64,000 nucleotides of DNA from Lamellibrachia satsuma (taxonomy: Eukaryota > Annelida > Polychaeta > Sabellida > Siboglinidae), in contig BSQZ01000010.1 of assembly GCA_033239005.1 (NCBI GenBank), positions 11,101,001 through 11,165,000 on the forward strand. Reading direction: 5' to 3'. This document shows, piece by piece, positions 45,365 to 57,658 of the stretch (positions are counted from its first letter, which is position 1; each line of letters opens with the position of its first letter). The position numbers and the translations under genes were made by a program. The notes beneath the pieces are model-generated. The model ran no database searches. It was not told the origin of the DNA and was given only the letters and a program-made list of their open reading frames with translations.

Positions 45365-46480
45365 AACCCATAGTGGCTATTGTAATACAGGTTTTTGGAC
45401 TGGAAGTATTCGTGTATTTGATCAAACATAGTTCTTTCAAATATTATTGAAATACCTGGTAGGATAGAAATTGGGCGATAATTATCAAATATAGATTTAT
45501 CATCCTTTTAAAGAAGGGGTATAACATTGGCCATTTTTAATTTATTTGGAAATATACCAGTCATTATTGATTAATTAATAATTACAGTGACCGCTTCACA
45601 AATATTTCTTTTTTTCAGATTTTAATAACTTTATTGATAAACAATCTTTCCCACAACCGAACTTTGAATTTAAGCGATCAATTATGTTTCTTGTAGTGTC
45701 CACGTCTATTGTACTAAAGTTGAAAATATAAGTACATGGATTTGTTTAATAATCTTTGTAGGATTTGTTTCCAGTGTTATTTATTTGAGACGCAGGAGTA
45801 CGACCTACCTTTGTAAAAATGAATTAAATTGATTGGCTATAATGTGTTTGTCATATATAATGTCCTCATTAATTTTTTAAGAATTAGGGAACTGGTTTGA
45901 CTTTGAATTTTTTTGAATAATGTTTTATTAAACACCTTTTCTGCTTTATGTCATGTTTATGGTTTTTAAAACAGGATTGATAGTGTATTTGCTTTGCTAT
46001 TTGAATATTTATTCTAAGTATTCCGTTGTAAGTAAATTACTTTTGCGTGTAACATATTGTTCTGTGTTTACAGGTGTTTGTTTTAGGTTTTAATATAATT
46101 AATTCTAAATTTAATTGATCTTATGATTCGTAGAGTAATCCAGGCGATTTCTTGTGCTTTTGTTTGTTACATTTTATTATCTTAGTAGGTAAGAATTTGT
46201 TTATAGCCTTGGTAATAGTTTCTTCAAAAAAGTTGTAGTTTTCATCAGGATCAGCATAAAGTTACTGTTAAGCTTATCGCAACTATTTCAATTTAATAGT
46301 TCTAATTTAAATTTGTTAACTGCTTCAGGACTGTGTTGTTTAATTTGAATACACTCGGGCGTAATGTTAACAGTTTGAACATATTCCAAGGAAATAAATT
46401 ATGGAAGGTGGTCAGGCATGTTGCTTATTAATATACCAGTTGAGGATTTGAAAAATCCTTTTGACAATTTACATAGCAAA

Positions 46481-46955
46481 TTATCTATGAGTGTGCCATA
46501 GTAATTTGAGGTTGATAAAGTCATTTTGGGAAAAAAAATGTGAAGTGATTGTGTCAAAATATTCACTAATTATAGGTTTATCGTTTATTTTCAATAAATC
46601 AATATTATAATCTCCTGCAATTATAACCTCACTGTTAAATTTGTCTAGGTTTACTAATTCAACACATTCATCAATAAACGTTCTGTAGTTTTCATTGACG
46701 TCTTTAAGTGGTCTATACATATTTCCAAGAATAATGTTTTTTCATATCTTAGCATGTTATTTCAAGAAATTGCCCTTCCCTAATGTTAGAGTTCTCATAG
46801 ATGTTTAATCTTTTGTGTCTATATTTATTACTTAAATAAATTGCTAGACCAGCGTGCGAGCTACATATTTTGTCTTGACATATCAACGTACATGTATATC
46901 CATCTATTTGAAATAATGATTTAGTAGATTCTTCGTCAAGCCACGTTTCTTGCAA
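46481..46955 (-). pseudogene. AP-endonuclease domain of LINE
   Basis: MQETWLDEESTKSLFQIDGY, CSSHAGLAIYLSNKYRHK and NSNIREGQFLEI come first (46749-46955). After a break: YRPLKDVNENYRTFIDECVE and VIIAGDYNIDLLKIND (46481-46720). QETWL (catalytic Glu) and GDYNID (catalytic Asp/Asn) are the AP-endonuclease active-site blocks used to nick target DNA. Confidence 0.8.
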
Positions 46956-47765
46956 ACAAACAGCACTTATTTCACATCCATTGTTTTAAATGTTTCTATC
47001 TTAGTTTAATCTAATTTCGTATTTAAACTTTGACAATTTAAACTTAACACACAAAAGTATTATGATTTCTCTATAAATAATAGATAAATTGTTCATCATC
47101 AAAATTAGGCGATTGATTAATAATTTCTATTTCATCATCTTCTCTGTCTTCATCTATTTTTAGTCCATTACGTAGAGAATTATTTTGTAGGCCACCAAAT
47201 TGTGACCAAAAAGTTGTTATCGACCATTTTGAATAAAATAAGCAGTTGTAGCATATACAAACACAACATACACAGTTCTTATGAAAACACTGAACATCGT
47301 ACAATTACAAGATAATACCAATGTTGGACAATCTATCATTATAGGAATGAGCTGTCTGTTTAAGCAAACTACTAACCACGTTTGAGAAATTATCATATAA
47401 TCGATATAAAAGAATATGACATATAAAACAAAAAGTGTATGAACTATAACATTTAACTTAGCTAAACTGACATATTTTCGCTAGTCAGTAACGTTTGAAT
47501 ATTACTATTTAAGATTGAGAAAATATAGTTTTTTTTACATGAAACCTTAATAAATGCATCAAAATTAAGAAAATGAAAACACGTTAAATAGTTGCATATA
47601 AACATTACAAACACCAAGATGTATTGCAAGAATGGTGTGTCTATACCAACATGTTCTTGAATTTGGATTACATAAAAAATATATGAACACAAATATAAAT
47701 ACTCTTCGATTATTCTTCCATAATGGAATAGTTCGCACGTGTGCTGTGTTATGACTTGTTATCGC

Positions 47766-48240
47766 ACTGCCCAAGGAATTCTTGATCACCAGCTTATCAA
47801 ACGATAGGTACACCACCTTTCCCTGCTGTCGTGCTTCCCGCAGTTTCGGGAGAAGCCACTTTCTCTTGTCGACAACTCTCTGCGAGTAGTCCTCGTTAAC
47901 GTAAAGTCCTTTCGGTAAATTTTTTCTAGCTGCTTTCAGCACAAGTTCTTTTTCTTTGTACTTTTCGATTTCACCACTACCGTTCTTGTCTTGGCAGCGC
48001 CACTACCACGAACACGGTGGGCCCGTTCAACTGCGATGTTTCTTGATGTTTCCTCCGGGATGTTAAGTTCTATCGCCAGCTTTGCACGAACAGCTTTTTC
48101 TGTCTGTTTCCAAGTCTCACCTGAGATTTCCGCAATCCCGTCGATGCGCAGGTTCGACCTTCTGGATTGGTTCTCCAGGTAATCAACGGTTCCTGATAGT
48201 TTCTGCAGACCAGCGTTAAGGGAATACAAAACATTCGTCA
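47766..48240 (-). pseudogene. L1-ORF1-like nucleic-acid chaperone ORF1 of LINE, frameshifted
   Basis: Part 1 reads LQKLSGTVDYLENQSRRSNL then RIDGIAE, AKLAIELNIPEE, IAVERAHRVRG and TRTVVVKSKSTKKK. Part 2, in another frame, reads KAARKNLPKGLYVNEDYSQR, VVDKRKWLLPKLREARQQGK and VVYLSFDKLVI. The coiled coil end, the ENxSRRxNLRI block, ERAHR, and a YVNEDxS...R...LLPKLREAR block match the RRM and C-terminal domain of L1-type ORF1 proteins, which bind element RNA. The frameshift lies near 47940. Confidence 0.8.
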
Positions 48241-48715
48241 TGTTGTTAAGCCACATAATAGGTTCACACATGCAGTACAGTATTTTGACATTTGCGAACA
48301 AACTACGGATACAATTCGGACAATTCTATTTCGCAGGTCGCCACTTACTAAAATGGTCACAATTTCTAAATAAACTAATTGGGACTGCTCAAAGTGCTTT
48401 AACGCAATATACACGTAAAAAGTACTTAAATGTGTAGGTAATACTACATAGCATCCCAGCAAATACACAATTTGTAACAGGAATTTATAAAGTTTGCTGA
48501 AGTACACCGAACGAGCCAGACATTTCCTGAAAGTATACCGCAGTTATGGAACGATTTCTTGCAGGACCTACTTCATATTATTACAACAACACATAAACAC
48601 AATTTAATCGCACTAAACTATCTTAATGTATCAATATTCTTACCAAACCTAATACAGAATCCATTCGCAATAAATATCTAAAATCACCAAAAACCATGAG
48701 CGCAATATCCAGATC

Positions 48716-48966
48716 CAGTGGTGCGAGTGGCCCGCTCCTGCGGACGAATGGCCCCCTCGTGCGGACGAATGACCCCCTCTTGCGGACGAATGACCCCCCT
48801 CCTGTGGACGAATGGCCCCCTCCTGTGGACGAATGGCCCCCTACTGCGGACGAATGGCCCCCTCCTGCGGACGAATGACCCCCTCCTGCGGACGAATGGC
48901 CCCCTCCTGCGGACGAATGACCCCCTCCTGCGGACGAATGACCCCCCCCTGCGGACGAATGACGTT
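48716..48966. repeat. 21-bp GC-rich minisatellite, ~12 copies
   Basis: The unit is CTCCTGCGGACGAATG(A/G)C plus CCC. It is far more GC-rich than its surroundings. The 7-codon period keeps frames open on both strands (GPLLRTN, SCGRMTP, SSAGGGH). Confidence 0.95.
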
Positions 48967-49689
48967 CAAGCGATCGTTGCCAATAATTGACAAGATTGTA
49001 GTCCAAAGCAACATGCATCAGATTCAGATATAATTTATTCAGATTCATGGCAAACAAAACATACAATAAAAACTCAACATATATTAACATAATATAACAA
49101 TCTTACAACAATACATAACAAATGGAGTAAGACAACATCATAGGGGTAAATTTACCCTGTGGCTACAAAAGCTTCGAATCGTTAAATGTTTTGCTAGAAA
49201 AGGTAAACAATTTAACCATGTTGAGAATAATAACAACAGTGGACTGTTTATGATGTACAAACCAGGAGAATTATATAAATTGTCCTGCAATTGGTGACAT
49301 ATGTAACAGTTAAGTAAAAAAAAACATTGTTCTTGATAATTACTTAGGTAATAAACCTTTATATAATGGATAAAGCCATGTAAACTTTGTGTATCTATAT
49401 TGCTTTTTATCAGAGCAGAAGATCTATTTACTAAAATTGGTATACTATGCATCAAGCATCTTTTTGCAAATTCACGTTGAATTGTGTTTAAATGAATCTC
49501 AATGTATGTTCGTGTATTTTAATTGTGAATGGTGTGATTGGGTTCCAGTGGTAATTGTTATAAATAAGCATGTGATTTGCTATGTGTAAATTTATAATAA
49601 AAGTTTTAATGTTGAATACGTAAGATATCTTGAGCCTTCATTGTGTTTATTTGCTTAAAAAGTGGGTCTGTATACGCATTATATTTACT
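48967..49689. other. Intergenic, nothing recognised
   Basis: A 105-codon minus frame (49138-49455) overlaps this AT-rich stretch but has no recognisable motif. Confidence 0.35.
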
Positions 49690-51960
49690 TAGATTGATTG
49701 ATTGAATTGATTGAAAACCTTTATTGTCCATTAAATGTATCACATAAAATGGACATTTTCTTTTGGGCTTTGTTAAGGTATAAACAATAAGACAAATGAT
49801 TAATATATAAGATAAATAAAACATATAAAACATATTTGTGAGTACTGTACATCATTGTTATCCCATCAATTCAATTTCAGCACACGCACGTACACAATTA
49901 ATTGCTCATTTAATCAGTTGATCCATGACTTCCTTGGACAAGATATACGACAGCAAGTTCACACGCTAGAATTCAATATGCTTATGGCTGAATATCTCTT
50001 GTAACAGTTTTTGTGTGCAAGGGGCATTCTGAGTCGTCGACCAGACGGGAGAGTTTAAAAAACAGAATTGAGTGAATGAGTGAATTTGAACAGCTTTCCT
50101 TTTCAAAGTCTGCTGATAAAGACCACACAGCTTCAGTTGTTTGATAACTAACAAACAATTTTGCCCGCGTCGTTGACCACCCGAGCCAGCCTTGCTTTGT
50201 TCTAAACAGACATATTGCCATAAAAGAAAGTACACTTTCAATCAAAGATGTGTATATTAACTGCAAAACATGTGCCGACATTGAAGTTCCTTAATTTCCG
50301 GACCAAAAACAGACGTTGTTGTGCCTTTTCGTATATGTGGTCTACATTGTCAGTGAAGGTAAAGTTTTCATCAACAACAGTACCAAGATATTTGAAAATG
50401 GATACTGTTTCCACCGTCTGCCCATTGATCATTAGTGGTTGAGAAAGAGGATGCGATGCACCCTTGACTCGGCCACGTCCAAAGCACATGTGTTTTCTGG
50501 GCATTGAGCTCAATAACACTGTTGTCAATCCAGGATACAAGCATTTCAACATACTAGTAATACTGTGAAAGTGCTAATTCATCTTTGAGACGTGCATTAA
50601 GTGCTGTTATCAGCATATTTTACGAGCTTGAGTACATAAGTATTACAATTTATCTCATTTATATATATTGTAAAACGAAGAGTGGTCAAAACACACCCCT
50701 GGGGAGCACCTGTGTTTAGGACAAGTTCCTTAGACATAACTGAACCATTAGGCAGGACTGTACACTCAGAGAGTGAGCCTCCCCCGTCCGAATCGACAGA
50801 GGATCAACCCTCACACAGACACGTTGTGCTCGCACAGAAACGCTCTGATCCAAAGAACCAAGGTAGTTTTCACCTATAAGTCAAGTAGACGCTGTATAAG
50901 TAAATGAGGTTGAATGATATTAAAAGCTGAGGACAAATCCAAGAAAAGGATCCAGACAAAATTCCCAGTAGAGTCTAAATGTTTAGAGACTGTCTCAAGC
51001 AGTGTTAAAGTGGCATCCTCCACCCCCCTCCCCGCCCTGTATATAAATTGCAGAAGATCCATGCGAACGGCTGTTGTGAACTGACAATGTACAATTCTTT
51101 CCATGCATTTGTACAATACAGATGTTAATGCAACATGTCTTTCATGAGAGTGGCATTTCATTTCTTATGTACAGGTATAATGGTGGATAACAGCCATAAA
51201 CGCGGAACAAACCGAATATCCAACAAAAGCTTGAATCCCTGAGTGGTACATATTTTCAAAAAACTTTTCCTTCAGACCATCTGGCCCTGGGGCCTTCCGA
51301 TGGTTGACATGTGACAAGACAGAAACAACATCATCTTCGAACACTGTGACTGGTAATGGATCAAGAGACTGGCACAGATCGTCACATTCGTTTCTGAAAT
51401 CGTTATCATCAAAACAAGCATAAAAGTTGTTCATTTCAATTACAAACTTCACTGTACATTTCACTCGCTGTTGTTGTGTATTTCTACCTATCATAACATT
51501 AAGACCTTTCCAAGCGTCTCTTGCATTTAGTCCTTTGAAATGCTCCTCAATATTATTTTTGTATTCAAGCCTAGCAGTTTTGGCCTTGCTTCGAAATTGT
51601 TTCTCCAATTTCCTAACTTTCTGTTTTTCTGCAGAAATGCGATCTTTTTCTCGTTCAGACACTGCTTCAAGTCCTTGCAGGTCCAGAGTTTATTATTGGG
51701 GTATATGCAAACTTCCTTTGTACGGATGCTAGGGTCCTCACATAAGATTATGTAAGATGTGATTGTGTCAGTTAGTGGATCCTGGTCAGATTCACAGCTG
51801 TCAAAGAAGACATTCCAACCAGTTGCCTCGAAGCAGCCTCTGATAGTCTCCGTACTATCAGGAGTACAGTGTTTTATTGTGTGAATTTGAGGGGGTTCTT
51901 GCTTCAGTTTCTGGCGATATTTAGGAAGTAGATGAACCACATTGTGGTTCTATCGTCCAA
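49690..51960 (-). mobile_element. LINE (Rex1/Babar-like, family D), 5'-truncated
   Basis: Minus-strand order: KQCLNEKKIAF and LEKQFRSKAKTARLEYKNNI (51580-51640), ARDAWKGLNVMIG, VNHRKAPGPDGLKEKFF (51245-51305), VALTSVLYKCMERIV and FLDLSSAFNIIQPHLLIQRL (50880-51140), NTGAPQGCVL (50685-50720), and MCFGRGRVKGA. Then SIFKYLGTVVDENFTFTDNV (50340-50400), HIYEKAQQRLFLVRKLRNFN, LQLIYTSLIESVLSF and LKRKAVQIHSF. The 3' end near 49700-49760 reads AATGGACAATAAAGG followed by TCAATCAATC repeats. The YADD box falls in a damaged stretch near 50600. No endonuclease. Confidence 0.85.
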
Positions 51961-52019
51961 GAGTGTTAAAAGTGTTACAGAGGGTTAATTTTACAATATT
52001 TGAGTTTATTAAGAATTCT

Positions 52020-52460
52020 GATTGTTTTAGAACATTTGTTGGCAGTTTTTTTCTATGTTTTTTTCCAGCTCAAATGATCATATATAATGATACCAAGAAC
52101 ATTTAATTTGTTTACATTGTTAATAACTGTGGCATCTATTTTAAGCACATGGATATTTGAAGCTATATTGATCATTTTATAAAGTATTTTGATTTGCTTA
52201 CATTAAGAGATAACTTATTTATTTTTAGCCATTCACTTATTTTGGCTAATAATTTCATTATTTATTAGGATATCAACGTTTATTCCTTAGTGGAAGTCTT
52301 AATTTAAATTGTGTGTAGTTGCATGTGGAATGTCAGTTATGTGAATTAAAAAGAGAAGAGGGCCAAGGATTGAACATTGAGGTACACCAGTGGAAATGTG
52401 TAATGTGTTCGATAAGGCGCCACTGAATTGAATCCGATTTGTTTGGTATCAGACGCCAAG
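52020..52460 (-). mobile_element. LINE (family B) reverse transcriptase fragment
   Basis: The minus strand reads GPLLFLIHITDIPHATTHNL (52310-52370), then after damage IHVLKIDATVINNVNKLNVL then GIIIYDHLSWKK (52060-52155). It has the order of the family B palm-to-thumb region, but FADD is lost. It abuts the 5' side of the family D element. Confidence 0.7.
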
Positions 52461-53824
52461 TGGACGAAGGAAGTCTGAGAGTCCAACAATTGAGTATTGA
52501 GAGTCCAGTTTCGTGTGCATGCGTGACAAAACGATCATTCGTCGAACGACATGACTGACAATATTGCCTGATGGAAGTGTCTTTCTAATGGGCGTGTCGC
52601 GTCTGCATAAAGCGCCACAAAGAGACGGGATGCTCACACCAAATGTATTCATCGATTTCTGCTCACGGTGATTAGCGCATTTCAAAACGCTTTTTGTTTT
52701 GTTCGATCACATACACATGTCACGTTACATATACACAAGTGAAGGCAGTGTCGTCTCAATTATCCGTGTCTACGGCTGACTAACAATGATATAAATGATA
52801 TTCGTTAGTGGTTGACTTGATGCTGCCATTTCAGGCTATGCATCAAGGTTGATACGCACGTATTGTTTATTTAATCAAATCAAATCAGATTGTACCATTT
52901 ATGAGGCTATTTATTGAGAATGAATTCACAGTGTGCCACCACAAATCCAAATATGCTATTGGGGCATCCCTACCCCGCATACTGAGACGGTGGGACAACT
53001 GATATAATGGTGTCAATTAATATTTGCCGGCCATCACATAAACGGGAGACTAATAGTGTGTCAACAAGTCTATACACCATGTTGTAGTGGTCGTATGTAT
53101 CCTAATTGAAAATTCCTTTTCATAAACTCAATATAGTGCCTCGTAACTATTTACTCCAACTGACCGATAATAGGAAAAGCCAGATAACGGCATCGGAAAC
53201 CCAGTGAGTGTAAATGCACTAGATAGGCCATTGTGTATCTGTTCTTGAACCATTATGTTTAACTCTCTACAAAACTCCACTCTGGTACAAAGTTACAACT
53301 TGAATGACCACCTTAGTGCAGATGATACACATAGCATGTACCGTCTTTGGCCACCTCCAGATATTGACTGCTCCCTAAACCAGTTCAGGGATTGTATCCT
53401 AGATAGTTTTCACTGGATGATTGAGAGCAGTTACATACATGCACGCATGCATGCATGTTACATACACAAATGCATGCACGCATACACGCACGCACGCAGG
53501 AACGCACGCACACATACATACAAACAGCGTAAACAAAATTCTGCGTTACCAGTTTGTAGAATGCCAAAAAAGCATATAAAAATCAGCTATTGTCATGTTA
53601 TAAGCCACATAGTGAACAGCACGTTCCTTAGATGAGATGTATGTCTCTTATCAAGGTACAAAAACGTTTGAGGACATAAAACAAACTAATGAAACATACT
53701 CGTGGTGCTATTGTATACCTTTTATTTCGGGCGTAAGCAACACGTCATTTTGGCCTGAGCCGGGAATAATTGACGGAAACACGCTGCATATACGAAAAGT
53801 ACTTCAATGATCATAATAAACTTA
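52461..53824. other. Intergenic; (ACGC/ATGC)n repeat at 53435-53525, no gene recognised
   Basis: A GCATGC/ACGCACGC-rich simple repeat lies in otherwise unassigned sequence. Short frames show no family motif. Confidence 0.4.
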
Positions 53825-55345
53825 TGATTTAACAAGATTTAACGAAATTGCCATTGCCAAGTCAAAACTTTAGCGTCTGAGAACCCAAATGTATTAACCA
53901 GCGTGGCGTGGTGGCGATGACGGAACAGCTCATTGCGCATGACACTACATACAGTACGACATTGTCGCGCGTCTGTATTATATAGGACTAACAATATCTA
54001 GTGTTGTCAGTCCACATTATAATAATAGGATTTAAAACCCAAGGCCTGTCAATCTTGGAATCATTTTAGTTGCAAGAGGCCACTAGTACAGACAAACCAA
54101 TTACAAAATGTCCGGAAAACATCTCTGAAACAGGTTTTAAATGCGTGTGTTTAAATGCAAGGAACCTAGTAAATAAGAAAAGCGAATTAAACATTATGGT
54201 TGAAGATATCGACCCTCACATAATAACCGAATCATTTACCAACGTACATAACAGATGCTGAATAAGGACTGACAGTATACGTAATGTTTAGGAGAAATCG
54301 AATAGGTTTAGCGAAATCGTCTGAGATATGGCAGATGTTGCTCAATTGTGGGAAATATAAATGCCTACATACAGGACATGGGAACTTAGATGTAAACTAT
54401 AAAATGGGAGATACTGTTCTGGGTACTACTGTAAAAGAAAAGGACTTAGGAGTTACAATAAGCGCTGATATGAAAGTTTCAGAGCAGTGTGGTATTGCAG
54501 CTTCAAATGGTAATAAAATTCTTGGGTTGATTAGGAGAAATATAACATACAAGAAAAAAGCTAATTATACCTCCTTACAATGCAAACCATCTGAAATTAT
54601 GTTTCCACTGCTGTTTTCCAATGCTTCGACCTTATCTCGACCGTTCTGTTTACTCCTTAAATAAGCAGATACACTCTTGCTGTAATTTTTATATTACCTG
54701 CCAATTTTTTGTCAAAGGTTCGTTGGGGTTTTCCAATTTCAGTTGTAACTAGGCTAAGTGCCTCTTTATAGTCTGTGCAGTCATCTACACTTCCAGTGTG
54801 TCTATATATCCCCACGTCATCTGTTTGTGAGCAATTTTTTAATAGCATCTTTTGAAAGATGTTTGTTTGTTTTTCAGCAAGTTATTCCAATCTATATTTG
54901 CTAGATATGTTCTCATCGCTTTATATTTGTCTTTGTTGAAGTTCCTCCAGCATTGTTTTTATATGTATGTCCTGTTTTTTTAATTTTATATTAAAATGGA
55001 TCTGGTTATGATCACTTGAACCAAAATGTTCGTGTACTTTAACATTGTCAATTGATTCATTTTGAGAAGACAAAATTAAATCTAACACATTCCCACCTCT
55101 GGTTGTTTCCAAGACATGTTCAGTAAAGAAACAATCCTGTGTTAGAAGAAGAAACTGATGGTCGTCACCTCCAGCACTCTCTAATAATTTCCATCGTATA
55201 TCGCCATGGCTAAAATCACCCATTATAATATGTTCCCGTGGCTCACCTTCCTTTTAAACATTTGTAGTTTTACATTTTCCTCTTGCCCTATGTTTGGGCT
55301 ACGATAAACTATTCCTATTTTTAATGTTGAGTTCTTGGTAACTAT
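53825..55345 (-). mobile_element. CR1-like LINE (family A), rearranged copy with inverted centre
   Basis: Outer parts are on the minus strand. These are endonuclease C-terminus MGDFSHGDIRWKLLESAGGD, RGGNVLDLILSSQNESIDNV and FGSSDHNQIHFNIKLK (54960-55223), preceded by LKIGIVYRSPN, and a linker KEALSLV...KKLAGNIK (54657-54848). At the far end come a thumb piece ATKMIPRLTG (about 54045-54075) and the GATTTAACAAGATTTAAC 3' tail (53828 on). The centre 54076-54660 is on the plus strand: FKCVCLNARNLVNKKSELNI with MVEDIDPHII (endonuclease start), fused to [20 protein letters not shown] and ASNGNKILGLIRRNITYK. Confidence 0.75.
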
Positions 55346-55354
55346 GTTACACCA

Positions 55355-55578
<224 letters not shown>

Positions 55579-55689
55579 CCTCGTCTCCAGAAACCCATAT
55601 TGGGTTACTTAAAATATGCACGCTCTACGTATTTACGAATCTGATTCGTGATGGGCTAAATGAATTAAGAAGGAGTTTTAAATCATGAT

Positions 55690-56180
55690 TCAGTGTGCAG
55701 CGTGAACAGCTCAAGCTCTCCAGCGCTTCACAAACAAACACGCATAATTGTCCCTGCTATTAAAAACACTGTAAGCGGCTTTATACCACGTTATACTAAC
55801 AGAATTCACTCGTTGGTCGTAAATGCGAAAGACAAAGGCCAACTGGCAGACTTCGCTCGAAAAACTGCGTTTGATTTTGAAATGGAACAGCAAGAAGTCA
55901 GTGACGGGAAAAGAAGAAGGAGGAAGGAAAATGAGACCGCTTCCCAGACAATTCCTACCCCTGCTAATGGACAGACCCTCGTGTGCAACCAATGCGGCAA
56001 ATCTTGTCTGTCAAACACCTACCTATTGCCCTACAGCCACCAGATGGCATGTCGAGGACGAATCATCATCGTCCCATAATCAGACAGACAGAGACATAGA
56101 TAGCGGAATGGGAGATCCCCGATTTGGGAATATATACTTATGTATGTAACAAATGCGAAAGAATCGCGTGCTATTTACGT
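55690..56180 (+). mobile_element. LINE ORF2 C-terminal fragment with Cys/His knuckle
   Basis: The 128-codon frame ends ...QQEVSDGKRRRRKENETAS and LVCNQCGKSCLSNTYLLPYS then HQMACRGR. The C-x2-C ... H-x4-C arrangement after a basic, polar linker is typical of the extreme C-terminus of ORF2 in several invertebrate LINEs. Upstream residues show no RT motif, so this is a 5'-truncated insertion. A host zinc-finger gene is less likely because the frame is short and lies amid repeats. Confidence 0.5.
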
Positions 56181-56389
56181 AAGTGTGGGAAAATTACATT
56201 GTGACATATGATGGTATTGTGTATATAGTTATCTGCACAATACAAACCAGACAAACTTCTTGTCTTCTTGCAACGCACACGTCGTAGATTCAGTGTTACG
56301 TACGGTTGTGGTGGCAAGGCTGATATTGTCTTCTGATAGAAAGAGAGGCGCTAACACGTGTTGCATGACTAACACGTGTGTTAATCATG

Positions 56390-56772
56390 CAAAAGGGGCA
56401 TCGACAAGACAACGGAGACAACCGCTGTGCTGAACAATACAAAGGAGACAACCGCTGTGCTGAACAAGACAACGGAGACAACCAATGTGCTGAACAAGAC
56501 AACCGAGACAACCGATGTGCTGAACAATACAAAGGAGACACCCGCTGTGCTGAACAAGACAACGGAGACAACAGCTGTGCTGAACAAGACAACGGAGACA
56601 ACCGCTGTGCTGAACAAGACAACGGAGACAACCGCTGTGCTGAACAAGACAACGGAGACAACAGCTGTGCTGAACAAGACAACGGAGACAACCGCTGTGC
56701 TGAACAAGACAACGGAGACAACCGCTGTGCTGAACAAGACAACGGAGACAGCCGCTGTGCTGAACAATCAGG
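56390..56772. repeat. 30-bp minisatellite, ~12.5 copies
   Basis: The unit is AACAAGACAACGGAGACAAC plus CGCTGTGCTG. Variants are AATACAAAGGAG, ACCGAG and AACAGCTG/AACCAATG. The 10-codon period leaves frames of 128-171 codons open on both strands (DNGDNRCAEQ, TTETTAVLNK, CSAQRLSPLS, FSTAVVSVVL). Composition differs from the flanks. Confidence 0.96.
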
Positions 56773-56999
56773 GCACTGACTTAGAAAGACGTATACATAC
56801 GTATACTGCAAAACAAGATAAACAGTCTGCTGTTTTATGGCATGTCCGAATCAGAGAAAGAAACGACGACGGCCATAATGGAAGTGGTCCAGTCAGCACC
56901 AGACAGTAAACTTGATCGAAACTAGGTCGACAAGAGTCGACCCGCAGCAGTCAAATGTCCCATTTGGTGCCTCCCTGCGTCATTCGTACGGCTTTCAAG

Positions 57000-57130
57000 T
57001 CTGTTGTGGTGATTTAACTTTCAAATCTCCACGTTACGGTCCAACATTCACTGCCAAATAAAATATTTGTCTTACAATGGTTTTGTATATGATATGTCTG
57101 GCTTTCTTAGGCACTTGTGGCGACAAAGTA
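57000..57130 (-). mobile_element. Short LINE reverse transcriptase fragment
   Basis: The minus strand reads PKKARHIIYKTIVRQIFYLA then VNVGP, a frameshifted version of the K...IY(K/N)x(I/V)(V/I)RPxLLYGSECW block in RT thumb regions. Confidence 0.45.
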
Positions 57131-57496
57131 TAGACTTAATACCGGATAATGCTTTTAGACTAATCAGCCTTTTCTTTTTATTTGCGCAAAGTTATTTTTA
57201 CTCGATGCATTATGTTTGAACTCCAATAGAGAATTACAGTTTTGGTGTAGACAGACCTATGTGTGGGTGAATTGTTCTAACAAATAAGAGCAGAAATCGA
57301 CGAATACGTTGGATGTGAACATCCTGTTTCTTTGTGTAACAAATAGAACAACAATAGTGATAGTCAATTCGTTTGATGACAGATCGCTTCGTAGACACTT
57401 GGCATGCATATGTGAGAATGCATGCCTGTGTACGAGCTGCACACAATATTGTAACACAGCACCTGATTACTAAACACTTATTCAACACATTTAATG

Positions 57497-57560
57497 TGCA
57501 TTTATAGTACATTCCTAAGTACATACATACGTATGTATGTAAGAATGTACTATAAATGCA
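57497..57560. repeat. Near-perfect palindrome around ACATACATACGTATGTATGT
   Basis: CATTTATAGTACATTCCTAA on the left pairs with TTAAGAATGTACTATAAATG-like sequence on the right (AAGAATGTACTATAAATG), with the centre at ATAC|GTAT. Only one or two positions fail to pair. Confidence 0.8.
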
Positions 57561-57624
57561 TATAAATGTATGTATGTATGTACGTACGTGCGTACGTAGA
57601 TACGTATGTATGTACGCACGTACG

Positions 57625-57658
<34 letters not shown>

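Larger units (their letters stand above)
44778..48300 (-). mobile_element. LINE (family B), long copy with L1-ORF1-like, endonuclease and RT regions
   Basis: The most complete retrotransposon in the window. Minus-strand order: ORF1 with LENQSRRSNLRIDGIAE (47936-48240) and a second part (47766-47942); an endonuclease (46481-46955); a degraded linker; then RT with NYRPISILPGISIIFERTMF (about 45420-45500) and the palm at 44778-45364. The copy is cut after the ...YLIFLGY segment, so the RT thumb and 3' end are missing. An AT-rich AATAATAAT stretch (44720-44775) follows. Numerous stops make it inactive. Confidence 0.85.

Noticed and set aside
53255..53635. 126-codon plus-strand frame
   Set aside because: Its long middle is an ACGC/ATGC simple repeat; no domain recognised.
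56296..56909. Frames of 128-171 codons on both strands
   Set aside because: By-product of the 30-bp repeat, not genes.
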